Translations under genes and position numbers: made by a program | From: Burkholderiaceae bacterium | Lineage (GTDB): Bacteria > Pseudomonadota > Gammaproteobacteria > Burkholderiales > Burkholderiaceae_C | NCBI GenBank assembly: GCA_017992055.1 | Contig: JAGOPK010000002.1 | Coordinates: 496,001-560,000 of the forward strand | Direction of reading: 5' to 3' | Length of the DNA: 64,000 bases | Part shown: positions 8,309 to 20,500 of the stretch, piece by piece | Layout of the letters: every line of letters starts with the position of its first letter | How positions within the stretch are numbered: the first letter of the stretch is position 1 | Notes under the pieces: generated by a model | The model's input: only the letters and a program-made list of their open reading frames with translations | Databases searched by the model: none | What the model was told of the DNA's origin: nothing

Positions 8309-8335
8309 TCAAGTGTTGGGCCAGATGCCCGATAA
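8309..8335 (+). promoter_or_regulatory. Putative sigma-28 (FliA) promoter for the giant repeat gene
   Basis: TCAAGTGT at 8309-8316 is followed after exactly 11 bp by CCCGATAA at 8328-8335. The FliA consensus is TAAAGTTT-N11-GCCGATAA; the match is 6 of 8 in the -35 box and 7 of 8 in the -10 box with perfect spacing. The expected transcript start is near 8342, leaving a leader of about 200 nt before the ATG at 8542. FliA itself is encoded 6.3 kb away in this window. This is a sequence match only. Confidence 0.6.
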
Positions 8336-8541
8336 ACCGACGAAGCGTGAATTGGGCGTGTTCCGTCCATCCACGAACGTCGTCCCGCACACACCGATCA
8401 CCACATGCCCTGCGTCAGCCGCCCGCCTCACCTGAGCACCGCTTCCCGCGGCGCGCAGGCCGCGTCCGTGGCTTGCCTCCAACCGGCCCCGGCCGCGGTG
8501 GCGCAGCAGCTGAATTGACCCTCTATTAGGGATTAGTCGAC

Positions 8542-11500
8542 ATGGCCTCCTATATCGCCGACCTGACCGCCGCCGAAATTGCCGCGCTGGGCACGGGTGA
8601 CATCGCAGCCCTCACCACCGGTGATTGGGCAGCCTTCGACGCCGAGAAGATCGCCGCGCTCACACCGGACCAGATTGCCGCCATCACCACCGGCGGCCTG
8701 CGGTCCATCAGCACCGCGATGATCGCGGCGCTGGAGACCACCGACCTGGCCGCGCTCAGCGCCGCCCAGGTGGCGGCGCTGGGCACCAGCCAGATGCGCG
8801 CGCTGACCAGCAGCCAGGCCCAGTCCATCAGCACCGGCCAGATCTCGGCGCTGACCACGACCCAGCTGCGGGCCATGGAGACCGGCGACTTCGCGGTCAT
8901 CAGCACCACCTCGATCAGCGCGCTGACCACCGGCCAGATCGCCGCGCTGAACACCAGCCAGCTGAACGCGCTGACGGCCAGCCAGGTGGCGGCACTCGGC
9001 ACCAGCCAGCTGGCGGCGATGACCACCGGCCAGGTGGCGATGCTGGGCTCGGCCGACCTGGCCGCGCTGGGCTCGACGCAGATCAGCTCCTTCTCCAGCG
9101 CCCAGTTCCGTGCCCTCGGCACCACCGCGCTGGCGGCCATGGACACGGCCGACGTGGCCATGCTGTCCACCGGCCACATCGCGGCGCTGAGCACCTCGCA
9201 GGTGGCCTCGCTGAGCGCGGCCCAGGTGACGGCGCTGCAGACCGGCCACATCAGCGTGCTGAGCACGGCCCAGGTCGGCGCCATGAACTCGCGCCAGGTT
9301 TCCGGCCTGGAGGCCGAGGACATCGGTGCGCTGAGCACGACCCAGGTGCGCATGATCGCCACCGCCGCCATCTCGGCGCTGGAGACCGCCGCCGTGGCCG
9401 CGCTGAGCACGTCCCAGGCCGCCGCATTGAGCAGCAGCCAGGTGCGGGGCCTGGGCACGGCCGAGATCGCCGCGCTGGAAACCGCCGACCTGGCCGCGCT
9501 GGGCACGGCCCAGGTGCGCGCGCTGGCCACCGGCCAGGTGGCCGCGCTGGACGCCGAGCAGGCCGCCGCGCTGGGCACCAACCAGCTGGTGACGCTGGGC
9601 TCGGCCCAGCTGCGTGCGCTGGACACCGCCGATGTCGCCGCGCTGACCACCGGCCAGGTGGCCGCGCTGAGCACCGGCCAGGTGGCCGCCCTGGGCACGG
9701 CCCAGATCCAGGCCCTGGAAACCACCGACCTGGCGGCCATCGGCACCGGCCAGATCACCGCGCTGGGCTCGCAGGCCCTGGGCGCTCTGACCACCAGCGC
9801 CAGCGTGGCGCTGAGCACGGCCCAGCTGGCCGCGCTGACCACCGGCCAGGTGGCCGCGCTGAGCACCACCAACCTGGTGGAGATCTCCACCAGCCAGCTG
9901 GCGGCGCTGAGCACGCGCCAGCTGGTGGCACTGAGCACCGGCCAGATCGACGCGCTGTCGACGACCCAGCTGAACGGCCTGAGCACCGGCCAGATCGCCG
10001 CACTGAGCACGCGCCAGCTGGTCAACCTGTCGGCCGCCGACCTGGCCGACCTGGGCAGCACCCAGCTGCGCGCGCTGACCACCGGCCAGATCAATGTGCT
10101 GACCACGGCCCAGATCGCCGCGCTGGACACCACCGACCTGGAGGCGCTGCGCACGGTGCAGATCGCCGCCATCGACACCGCCGGCATCGCCGCGCTGACC
10201 ACCGGCCAGATCGTGGCCCTGGGCAGCGCCCAGTTCGCCGCGATGGGCACCAGCCAGCTGCGCGCCATCGAGACCGGTGACCTGGTGGCCATCGAGACCA
10301 CCGACCTGCGCGCGCTGAGCACGCAGCAGATCGCCGCCCTGAGCACGGTGCAGCTGGATGCGCTGACCAGCAGCCAGCTGGTGGCCCTGTCCAGCGCCCA
10401 GATCGCCGCGCTGACCACCAGCCAGCTGGTGTCGCTGGGCAGCACCGACCTGAACACGCTGACCACCGGCCAGATCGCCGCGCTGAGCACCGGCCAGGTG
10501 GCCGCGCTGACCAGCGGCCAGGCCGCGTCGCTGGAAACCGCCGACGTCGCCGCCTTCTCCAGCCGCCAGCTGCGTGCGCTGGACAGCTCGGCCATCGCCG
10601 CGCTGGGCAGCAGCCAGCTGGATGCGCTGGACAGCGCCCAGTGGCAGGCGCTGAGCAGCGGCCAGCTGCGCGCCATCGAGACCGGCGACCTGGCCGCGCT
10701 CTCGACCACCGACCTGGTGGCGCTGAGCAGCGGCCAGATCCGCGCCCTCAGCACCACCCAGCTCGAGGCCCTGGGCACGACCCAGTGGTCCAGCCTGAGC
10801 ACCGGCCAGATCGCCGCGCTGTCGACGACCCAGGTCGCCGGCATGAGCGCCGAGGACTTCGGAGCCCTGACCACGGCCCAGATGGCGGCGATGAATGCTG
10901 ACCACCAGGGCGCGATGACCTCGTCGCAGGCCGCCACGCTGGGCGCCGACGACATCGCCGCGCTGGATTCCAAGCAGCTGCGCGCCATGGACTCGGCGTC
11001 CATCGCCGCGCTGAGCACGGCCGCCTTGGCGGCCCTGTCCACGGCCCAGATCGCCCTGCTGTCCACGGGACAGGTGCGCGCGCTGGAGACCGGCGACATC
11101 GCGGTGATGGAGACCGCCGACCTGCTGGCCCTGTCCACCGGCCAGTGGAAGGCCTTCAGCACCACCCAGCTCGACGGCCTGACCAGCAGCCAGTGGGTGG
11201 CGCTGGACAGCCAGGCGGTGACCGCGCTGAGCTCGGCCCAGATCGCCAGCATCGCCACCAGCGACCTGGTGGAGCTGAGCACCGGCCAGTTCGCGGCCCT
11301 GACCACCGGCCAGATCAATGCCCTGACCGCCAACCAGGTGGCCAGCCTGGAGACCGGCGACCTGGCCATCCTCAGCACGACGCAGATGCGGGCCCTGTCC
11401 ACCGCGGCCCTGGCCGCGCTGGGCACGACCTCGTTCGACGCGCTGACCTCGGTGCAGATCGCCTCGCTGAGCTCGTCGCAGATGCGCGCGCTGAGCACCA

Positions 11501-14500
11501 CCCAGCTGCAGGCCATGACCGGCGAGGACATCGCCGCGCTGTCCACCGGCCAGCTGGCGGCCCTGACCACCACCCAGCTGGACACCTGGGGCACGACCCA
11601 GCTGTCGGCGCTGAGCTCGCGCCAGGTCGGCGCACTGAGCACGGCCCAGCTGGACACGATGGACGCCATCACCACCAGCCAGTACGCCGGCCTGAGCACC
11701 AGCCAGCTGGCCAGCTACAGCACCAGCGCGGTGGCCGCCATCGAGACCGCCGACCTGGCGGCGATGACCACGCGCCAGATCCGCTCGCTGGACACCGAAT
11801 CCATTGCCGCGCTGGGCAGCACCCAGCTGGCGGCGATGACCACGGCGCAGTTCGCCGCGCTGGGCACCGCCCAGATCCGCGCCATCGAGACCGGTGACAT
11901 CGCCGGCCTGGAGACCGCCGACATCGCCGCCCTGGGCAGCGCCCAGGTGGCCGCCTTCACCACCGCGCAGATCGCCGAGCTGGGCAGCTCGCAGCTGGCC
12001 GCGCTGTCGTCCAATGCGGTGGCCGCGCTCAGCACCACCCAGCTGTCCTTCATCGCCGGCGCCGACCTGGCGGCGCTGGGCAGCAGCCAGTTCTCCGCGC
12101 TCAGCGAGCGCCAGCTGGCCTCGCTGTCGACCTCGCAGATCGCCGAGATCGAGACCACCGACCTGGCCGCGCTGTCCACCGGCCAGATCAATGCGCTGGG
12201 CACCGCGCAGATCGCCGCCATGGGCAGCAGCCAGCTGGCCGCGCTGACCACGGCGCAGGCCGCGGCCCTGACCACCAGCCAGCTGCGGGCCATCGAGACC
12301 GGCGACATCGCCGGCCTGGACACCACCGACCTCGCCGCGCTGTCCGCGGCCCAGGTGCGCGGCCTGTCGGCCGAGCAGCTGGATGCGCTGACCACCGGCC
12401 AGCTGGCCGCCTTCAGCACCGTGCAGCTGGCGGCGCTGGGCTCGTCGCAGATCCTCAACCTGGGCACCTCGGACCTGGCTGCGCTGACCACCACGCAGCT
12501 GGCCTCGCTGGGCACCAGCACCATCGCCGGCCTGAGCAGCAGCCAGCTGATCGGCCTGGGCACGACCCAGATCGCCGCGCTGACCACCTCGCAGGTGCGC
12601 GCCATCGAAGGCGCCGACCTGGCGGCCATGGAGACCGGCCAGCTGGCCGTCTGGGGCACGGCGCAGATCGCCGCGCTGGGCACGGCCCAGCTGGACGCGC
12701 TGGGCACCACGCAATGGGCCAACCTGGCCACCGGCCAGCTGGCCGGCCTGACCACCGGCCAGTTCGCCGCGCTGGACGTGGTCGACCTGAATGCGCTGAC
12801 CACCGGCCAGTTCGCTGCGCTGGGCAGCCGCCAGCTGGGCGCGCTGACCACGGTGCAAGCCGCCGCGCTGGAAACCGCCGACCTGGCCGCACTCGACACG
12901 GTGCAGCTGGGCTGGCTGGGCACGGCCGCCGTCGCCGCGCTGGGCACGACCCAGCTCGACGCGCTGACCACCGGCCAGTGGGCCGTGCTGCGCAGCTCGC
13001 AGCTGGCGGCCATCGACACCACCGACCTGGCCGCCATCGGCACCACCGACCTGTCCTCGCTGACCACGCTGCAGATCGGCCAGTTCACGCCGACGCAGAT
13101 CGACAGCCTGGGCACGACCCAGCTGGCCAATCTGACGGCCGACCAGGTCGCCGCGCTGACCACGGCCCAGTTCGCCGCCATCGACCCGGACAAGCTGGCC
13201 GCGCTGACCACCGGCCAGTTCGCCGCGCTGGCCACCCGTGAGCTGACCGCGATGACCACCGCCCAGGTGGCCGCCATCGAGACCGCCGACCTGGTGGTGC
13301 TGGGCACCAGCCAGCTGCGCGCGCTCGACACCGCCAGCATCGCCGCGCTGGGCAGCACCCAGCTCAATGCGCTGTCCACCGGCCAGATCGCCGGCCTGGC
13401 CACCTCGCAGCTGCGGGCGCTGGAAAGCTCGGACCTGGCCGACCTGTCGACCACCAACCTGGCCGCGCTGGGCACCGCCCAGCTGGCCTCGTTCACCACG
13501 CGCCAGCTGGATGTGCTGACCACCGGCCAGCTGGCCGCGCTGACCACCGGCCAGCTGGCCTCGCTGTCGAACGCGCAGATCGACAGCATGGCCGGCGAAG
13601 ACCTGGCCGCGCTCGGCACCACGCAATGGTCCTCGCTGAGCACCGGCCAGGTGCTGGGCCTGTCGACCACCCAGCTGCAGGCCATGGAGACCGCCGATGT
13701 GGCGGCCCTGACCACCGACCAGCTGGTGACGCTGTCCAGCAGCCAGTTCGGCGCCTTCGGCACCAGCCAGCTGGTGGCCCTGGGCACGACCCAGGCCGCC
13801 GCGCTGACCGCCACCCAGGTGCGTGGCATCAGCGCCGAGAACATCGCCGAGCTGGAGACCGCCGACCTGGCGGCCTTCAGCAGCGCCGCCATCGCCGCCA
13901 TCGGCACCACCGCGCTGGATGCGCTGGGCACCACCCAGCTGGCCAGCCTGGGCAGCAGCCAGATCGCCTCGCTGGGCACCACCCAGCTGGCCAGCCTGGA
14001 GGCCAGCGACCTGGCCGCGCTGACCACCGGCCAGTTCGCCGCGCTGACCACCACCCAGGTGGCGTCCATCACCACCACCCAGGTGCTGAGCCTGGAAACG
14101 GCCGACCTGGCCGCCCTCGACACCAATCAGATCCGCGGCCTGGACAGCGCCGCCATGGCCACGCTCAGCGCCACCCAGCTGGCCGCGCTCGGCTCCAGCC
14201 AGGTGGCCGCGCTGAGCACCGGCCAGCTGCGTGCCATCACCGTCGACGCGCTGTCGGGCCTGGAAACCACCGACCTGGTGGCCCTGAGCACGGCGCAGAT
14301 CGCCGCACTGTCCACCAGCCAGGTCGATGCGCTGTCGCAGACCCAGCTGGCCGCGCTGACCACCACCCAGGTGGTGGCCCTGACCACCGCCCAGACCGCC
14401 AGCCTGGAGGCCAGCGACCTGGCCGCGCTGGGCACGACGCAGTTCGCCGCGCTGTCCAGCAAGCAGGCCGACGCCTTCACCACCACGCAGATCGCCGCGC

Positions 14501-17500
14501 TGGAAACCGCCGACCTGGCGGTGCTGGGCACCTCGGCCCTGGCCACGCTGACCAGCAGCCAGTTCGCCGCGCTGGACGGCACGCAGCTGGTGGCGCTGAC
14601 CACCACCCAGTCCGCCGCGCTGAGCACGGCCCAGGTGCGCGCCATCAACCCCGATGAGCTGGCCGGCATGGACGCCGCCGATGTGGGCGCCTTCTCCACC
14701 GCCGCCATCGCCAGCCTGACCACGGCGCAGATCGACGCCATGACCACCAGCCAGTTTGCCGGTCTGTCGACCGCGCAGGTGGTGGCCCTGACCTCGGCCC
14801 AGCGCGCGGTGCTCGATTTCGACGACATCGCCGCCTTCAACACCGCCCAGCTGGCGGCCATGGGCACGGCCCTGTTCGGCACCCTGACCACGGCCCAGGC
14901 CGCGGCCCTGGGCTCCACCGAGCTGGCCTCGCTGACCACGCAGCAGATCGCCACGCTGTCGACCAGCGCCATCGTCGCCATCAGCGGCGAGGCCCTGACC
15001 GGCCTGACCACCTCGCAGGCCGCGGCGCTGAACACCGCCCAGGTCGCCGCCATCGAGGCCGCCGACCTGGCCCTGCTGTCGACCACCCAGCTGGTGGTGC
15101 TGGACAGCGCCCAGGTGCGTGCGCTGAGCACGGCCCAGCTCGATGCGCTGGGCACCACCCAGCTGGCCACGCTGAGCAGCGGCCAGGTGGCCGCCTTCAG
15201 CACCGGCCAGATCGCCGCCATCAGCGCCGACGACCTGGCCGCGATGGGCAGCAACCAGTTTGCCGCGCTGTCCTCGGCCCAGCTGGCCGCGCTGGGCACG
15301 ACCCAGGCCGCCGCGCTGGAAACCGTCGACCTGGCTGCCATCTCCACCGCCGCCCTGGCCGGCCTCAGCAGCGCCGCCGTGGCCGCGATGAGCGGCACCC
15401 AGCTGGCCGGCCTGACTTCCGCCCAGGCGGCCGCGCTCAGCTCGGCCCAGGCGGCCGCGATCAGCGCCGAGGACATGGCCTCGCTGGAGACCACCGACCT
15501 GGCCGCGCTGGCCACCGGTGCCGTCGCCGCCCTGACCACCGCCCAGCTGGCCGGCCTGGAAACCAGCCAGCTGGCCGCGCTGACCACCACCCAGACCGCT
15601 GCGCTGACCACGGCCCAGCTGGCCAGCCTGGACGCCGCCGACCTGGCCGCGCTGGGCACCAGCCAGTTCGCCGCGCTGGGCACGGCCCAGCTGGCCGCGC
15701 TGACCACCACCCAGGTCAACCAGTTCGAGACCGCCGACTTCGCCGCGCTGTCCACCAGCCAGTTGCGCGCCCTGGGCACGACCCAGTTCGCGTCGCTGGA
15801 AACCAATGCCATCGCCGCGCTGACCTCGGCACAGACCGCCAGCCTACTGACCAGCCAGGTGGCCGCGCTCGGCACCACCCTGGTGGCCGCGCTGGAGACC
15901 GCCGACCTGGTGGCCCTGGGCAGCAGCCAGCTGGCCGCGCTCGGCACCGGCGCCATCGAGGTGCTCGGCAGCAGCCAGCTGGCCGCGCTGACCACCGGCC
16001 AGGTGGCCGCGCTGTCGACCAACCAGGTGGTGGCCATCGAGGCCGCCGACCTGGCGGCCATGGGCAGCAGCCAGATCGCCGCCTTCGGCACCACCCAGGT
16101 CACGGCCCTGACCACCGGCCAGCTGTATGCGCTGGACGGCGCCGACTCGGCCGCGCTGCGTACCAGCCAGCTGGCCGCGCTGTCGAGCACCCAGCTCAAT
16201 GCGCTGGACACCGCCGCCTTCGCCGGTCTGAGCACCGGCCAGTTCGCCGCGCTGTCCACGGCCCAGCTGGCCTCGCTGGGCACCACCGCGCTGTCGGTGC
16301 TGGAGACCACCGACCTGGCCTCGCTGCGCAGCAACCAGATCCAGGCCCTGACCACCGGCCAGCTCGACGCCCTGGGCACCACCCAGCTGGCCAACCTGGG
16401 CTCGGCCCAGGTGGCCGCGCTGCACACCGGCCAGCTGGCCAGCCTGGAGGCCAGCGACCTGAATGCGCTGACCACCGGCCAGTTCGCCGCGCTGCGCACC
16501 AGCCAGGTCGCCGCCCTGACCACCACCCAGCTGAACACGCTGGAAACCGCCGACATCGCCGCCCTCAGCACGGCCCAGCTGCGCGCGCTCGGCAGCAGCC
16601 AGCTGGTGGCGCTGGAAACCAATGCCCTGGCCGCCATCGGCACCAGCGGCCTGGTGGCGCTGTCCAGCGGCCAGATCGCCGCCATCGAGGGCAGCGACCT
16701 GGCCCTGCTGGGCACCACCGCCATCGCCTCGCTGTCCACCGGCCAGATCGCCGCGCTGGGCACGACCCAGCTCGACGCCCTGGGCACCAGCCAGCTGGCC
16801 AGCCTGACCACGGCCCAGCTGCGCGCGCTGTCGTCCAGCCAGTTCGCCTCGCTGTCGGCCGATGACCTGCCGGCGCTGGGCACGACCCAGTACGCCGCGC
16901 TCGGCACCACCCAGACCGTCGGCCTGGGCACGACCCAGGCCGTGGCCCTGGCCACCGCCGACCTGGCGGCGCTCAGCAGCGCGGCCATCATGGCCGTGTC
17001 CACCAGCGCCATCGCCGCGATGAGCGGCACCCAGCTGGCCGGCCTGACCACCAGCCAGGCCGCCGCGCTGAGCAGCGCCCAGGTGACGGCGATCTCGGCC
17101 AACGAGATCACCGGCATCGAGACCGCCGACCTGGCGGCGATGAGCACCACCGTCATCGCCAACCTGACCACCGGCCAGATCGACGTGCTGACCACCAGCC
17201 AGCTGGCCGGCCTGACCACCACGCAAGTGCTGGCCCTGACCTCGGCCCAGCGCGCGGTGCTGGACTTCGACGACATCTCGGCCTTCACCGCCACCCAGCT
17301 GGCGGCCATGGGCACGGCCCTGTACGGCACGCTGACCACGGCCCAGGCCGCGGCGCTGGATTCGTCGGACATCGCCGCCATGAGCACGCTGGCGATCTCG
17401 ATGCTGTCGACCAGCTCCATCGTCGCGCTCAGCGCCGACGCCCTGGTCGGCCTGCGCAGCTCGCAGGCCCAGGCCCTGACCACGGCCCAGGTGGCGGCCA

Positions 17501-20500
17501 TCGAGGCCAGCGACCTGGCCACGCTGTCCACCAGCAACCTGGTCGTGCTGTCCTCGTCGCAGCTGCGTGCGCTGACCACCGGCCAGCTCGACGCACTCGG
17601 CACCACCGAGCTGACCAGCCTGGGCACCAGCCAGATCGCCGCCTTCAGCACCGGCCAGATCGCCGCGCTGACCGCCGACGACCTGGCCGCGCTGACCAGC
17701 ACCCAGTTCGCCGCCCTCACCGCCGCCCAGGCCGGCGCCATCACCGCCGAGCAGGCCGCGGCCCTGGCCACGGTGGACCTGGCGGCCCTGGGCACCAGCG
17801 CCATCGCCGCACTGGGCACCAGCGCCATCGCCGCGCTCAGCGCCAGCCAGCTGGCCGGCCTGGGCACCAGCCAGGCCGCCGCGCTGACCACGACCCAGGC
17901 CCGCGCCATCACCGTCGATGCCATCGCCGGCATGGACACGGCCGACCTGGCCGCGCTGGGCACCAGCGCCATCGCCGCGCTGCGCACCAGCCAGCTCGAC
18001 GCGCTGGGCACCACCCAGCTGGCCAACCTGGGCTCGCAACAGGTTGCCGCCCTGCTGACCAGCCAGCTGGCCAGCCTGGAGGCCAGCGACCTGAATGCGC
18101 TGACCACCGGCCAGTTCGCCGCCTTCACCACCGGCCAGATCGCCGGCCTGTCGACCACCCAGCTGAGCCAGATCGAGACCACCGACCTGGCCTCGCTGAC
18201 CACCACCCAGCTGCGCGCGCTGAGCGGCAGCCAGTTCGCCGCGCTGGAAACCAATGCCATCGCCGGCCTGACCACCACCCAGGCCGCCGCCCTGAGCAGC
18301 GCCCAGGTGGCGGCACTGGACGCCGAGGCCGCCGCGGCCCTGGAGACCAATGACCTGGTGGTGTTCGGCACCACCCAGCTGTCCGCGCTCGGCACCACGG
18401 CCATCGCCAGCCTGTCCAGCAGCCAGCTGGCCGCGCTGACCACCGGCCAGATCGCCGCGCTGTCCAGCGCCCAGACCGTGGCCATCGAGGCCGCCGACCT
18501 GGCCGCCCTCGGCACCAGCGCCATCGCCGCGCTGAGCACCGGCCAGGTCGCCGTGCTGGGCACCACCCAGCTCGCCGCCCTCGACGGCGCCGACTCGGCC
18601 GCCCTGCGCACCAGCCAGATCGCCGCACTCGGCACGACCCAGTTCAATGCGCTGGAGACCGCCGCCTTCGCCGGCCTGAGCACCGGCCAGGTGTTTGCCC
18701 TGGCCACCGGCCACCTGGCCGCGCTCGGCACCACGCAGATGAGCGTGTTCGAGACCAGCGACCTGGCCGCGCTGCGCACCAGCCAGATCGCCGTGCTGAC
18801 CACCGGCCAGCTCGACGCCCTGGGCACCACCCAGCTCGCCAACCTGGGCACGGCCCAGGTGGCCGCGCTCAGCACCGGCCAGCTGGCCAGCCTGGAGGCC
18901 GCCGACCTCAACGCCTTCACCACCGGCCAGTTCGCGGTGCTGACCACCGGCCAGGTCGCCAAGCTGACCACCACCCAGATCGGCGCCCTGGAGACCGCCG
19001 ACGTGGCCGCCCTGTCCACGGCCCAGCTGCGCGCCCTGGGCAGCAGCCAGATCGTGGCGCTGGAGAGCAATGCCTTCGCGGCCATGGGCACCACCGGCCT
19101 GACCGCCCTGTCCAGCGGCCAGATCGCCGCCATCGAGGCCCATGACCTGGCCTCGCTGGGCACCACCACGCTGGCCTCGCTGAGCACCGGCCAGATCGCC
19201 GCCCTGGGCACGACCCAGCTCGACGCGCTGGGCACGACCCAGCTGTCCAGCCTGGGCACCAGCCAGATCGCCGCCCTCAGCTCGCGCCAGTTCGCCTCGC
19301 TGTCGGCCGACGACCTGCCGTCGCTGACCAGCACGCAGTTCGCCGCGCTGTCGACGACCCAGACCACCGGCCTGACCGCCGCCCAGGCGGCGGTGCTGGA
19401 GACGGTGGACCTGGCGGCGCTGAGCGCCAGCGCCGTCGGCGCCTTCTCCACCGCGGCCATCGCCGCGCTCAGCGGCACCCAGCTGGCCGGCCTGACCACG
19501 GCCCAGGCCGCGGCCCTGGGCACGGCCCAGCTGCGCGCCATCAGCGTCGACGCCATCGCCTCGATGGAGACGTCCGACCTGGCCGCGCTGGGCACCGGCG
19601 CCATCGCCGCGCTGGCCACCAGCCAGCTCGATGCCCTGGGCACCACCCAGCTGGCCAACCTGGGCTCGCAGCAGATCGCCGCCCTGGGCACGACCCAGCT
19701 GACCAGCCTGGAGCCCACCGACCTGGCGGCGCTGACCACCGGCCAGTTCGCCGCCTTCACCACCGGCCAGCTGGCCGCGCTGCGCACGGCCCAGATCAAT
19801 GTGCTGGACACGGCCGACCTGGCCGCGCTGAGCACCACCCAGCTGCGCGCCTTCGGCACCACGCAGTTCGCCGCGCTGGAGACCAATGCGCTGGCCGCGC
19901 TGACCACCAGCCAGGCCGCCAGCCTGAGCAGCGCCCAGGTGGCGACGATGGGCAGCTCCGCCATCGGCGCGCTGGAAACCAGCGACCTGGTGGTGTTCGG
20001 CACCACCCAGCTGTCCGCACTCGGCACCACGGCCATCGCCAGCCTGTCCAGCAGCCAGCTGGCCGCGCTGACCACCGGACAGGTGGCCGCGCTGTCCAGC
20101 GCCCAGATCGTGGCCATCGAGGCCACCGACCTGGCCGCCATGGGCACCAGCCAGCTGGCCGCGCTGAGCACCGGCCAGGTCGCCGTGCTGGGCACCACCC
20201 AGCTCGCCGCCCTCGACGGCGCCGACTCGGCCGCCCTGCGCACCAGCCAGATCGCCGCACTCGGCACGACCCAGTTCAATGCGCTGGAGACCGCCGCCTT
20301 CGCCGGCCTGAGCACCGGCCAGGTCTTCGCCCTGGCCACCGGCCACCTGGCCGCGCTCGGCACCACGCAGATGAGCGTGTTCGAGACCAGCGACCTGGCC
20401 GCGCTGCGCACCAGCCAGATCGTCGTGCTGACCTCCGGCCAGCTTGACGCCCTGGGCACCACCCAGCTGGCCAGCCTGGGCACGGCCCAGGTGGCCGCGC

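Larger units (their letters stand above)
7977..8541. other. Divergent intergenic region between flhB and the giant repeat gene
   Basis: This is the longest stretch without a gene in the window (565 bp). I see no convincing coding frame. It holds a sigma-28-like promoter (8309-8335), a long-range inverted repeat pairing 8162-8173 with 8246-8257, a small hairpin AATAGC-ACC-GCTATT at 8206-8220, and short GGCCGG palindromes around 8184-8198. The flhB promoter must also lie here, but I could not assign it. Confidence 0.6.
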
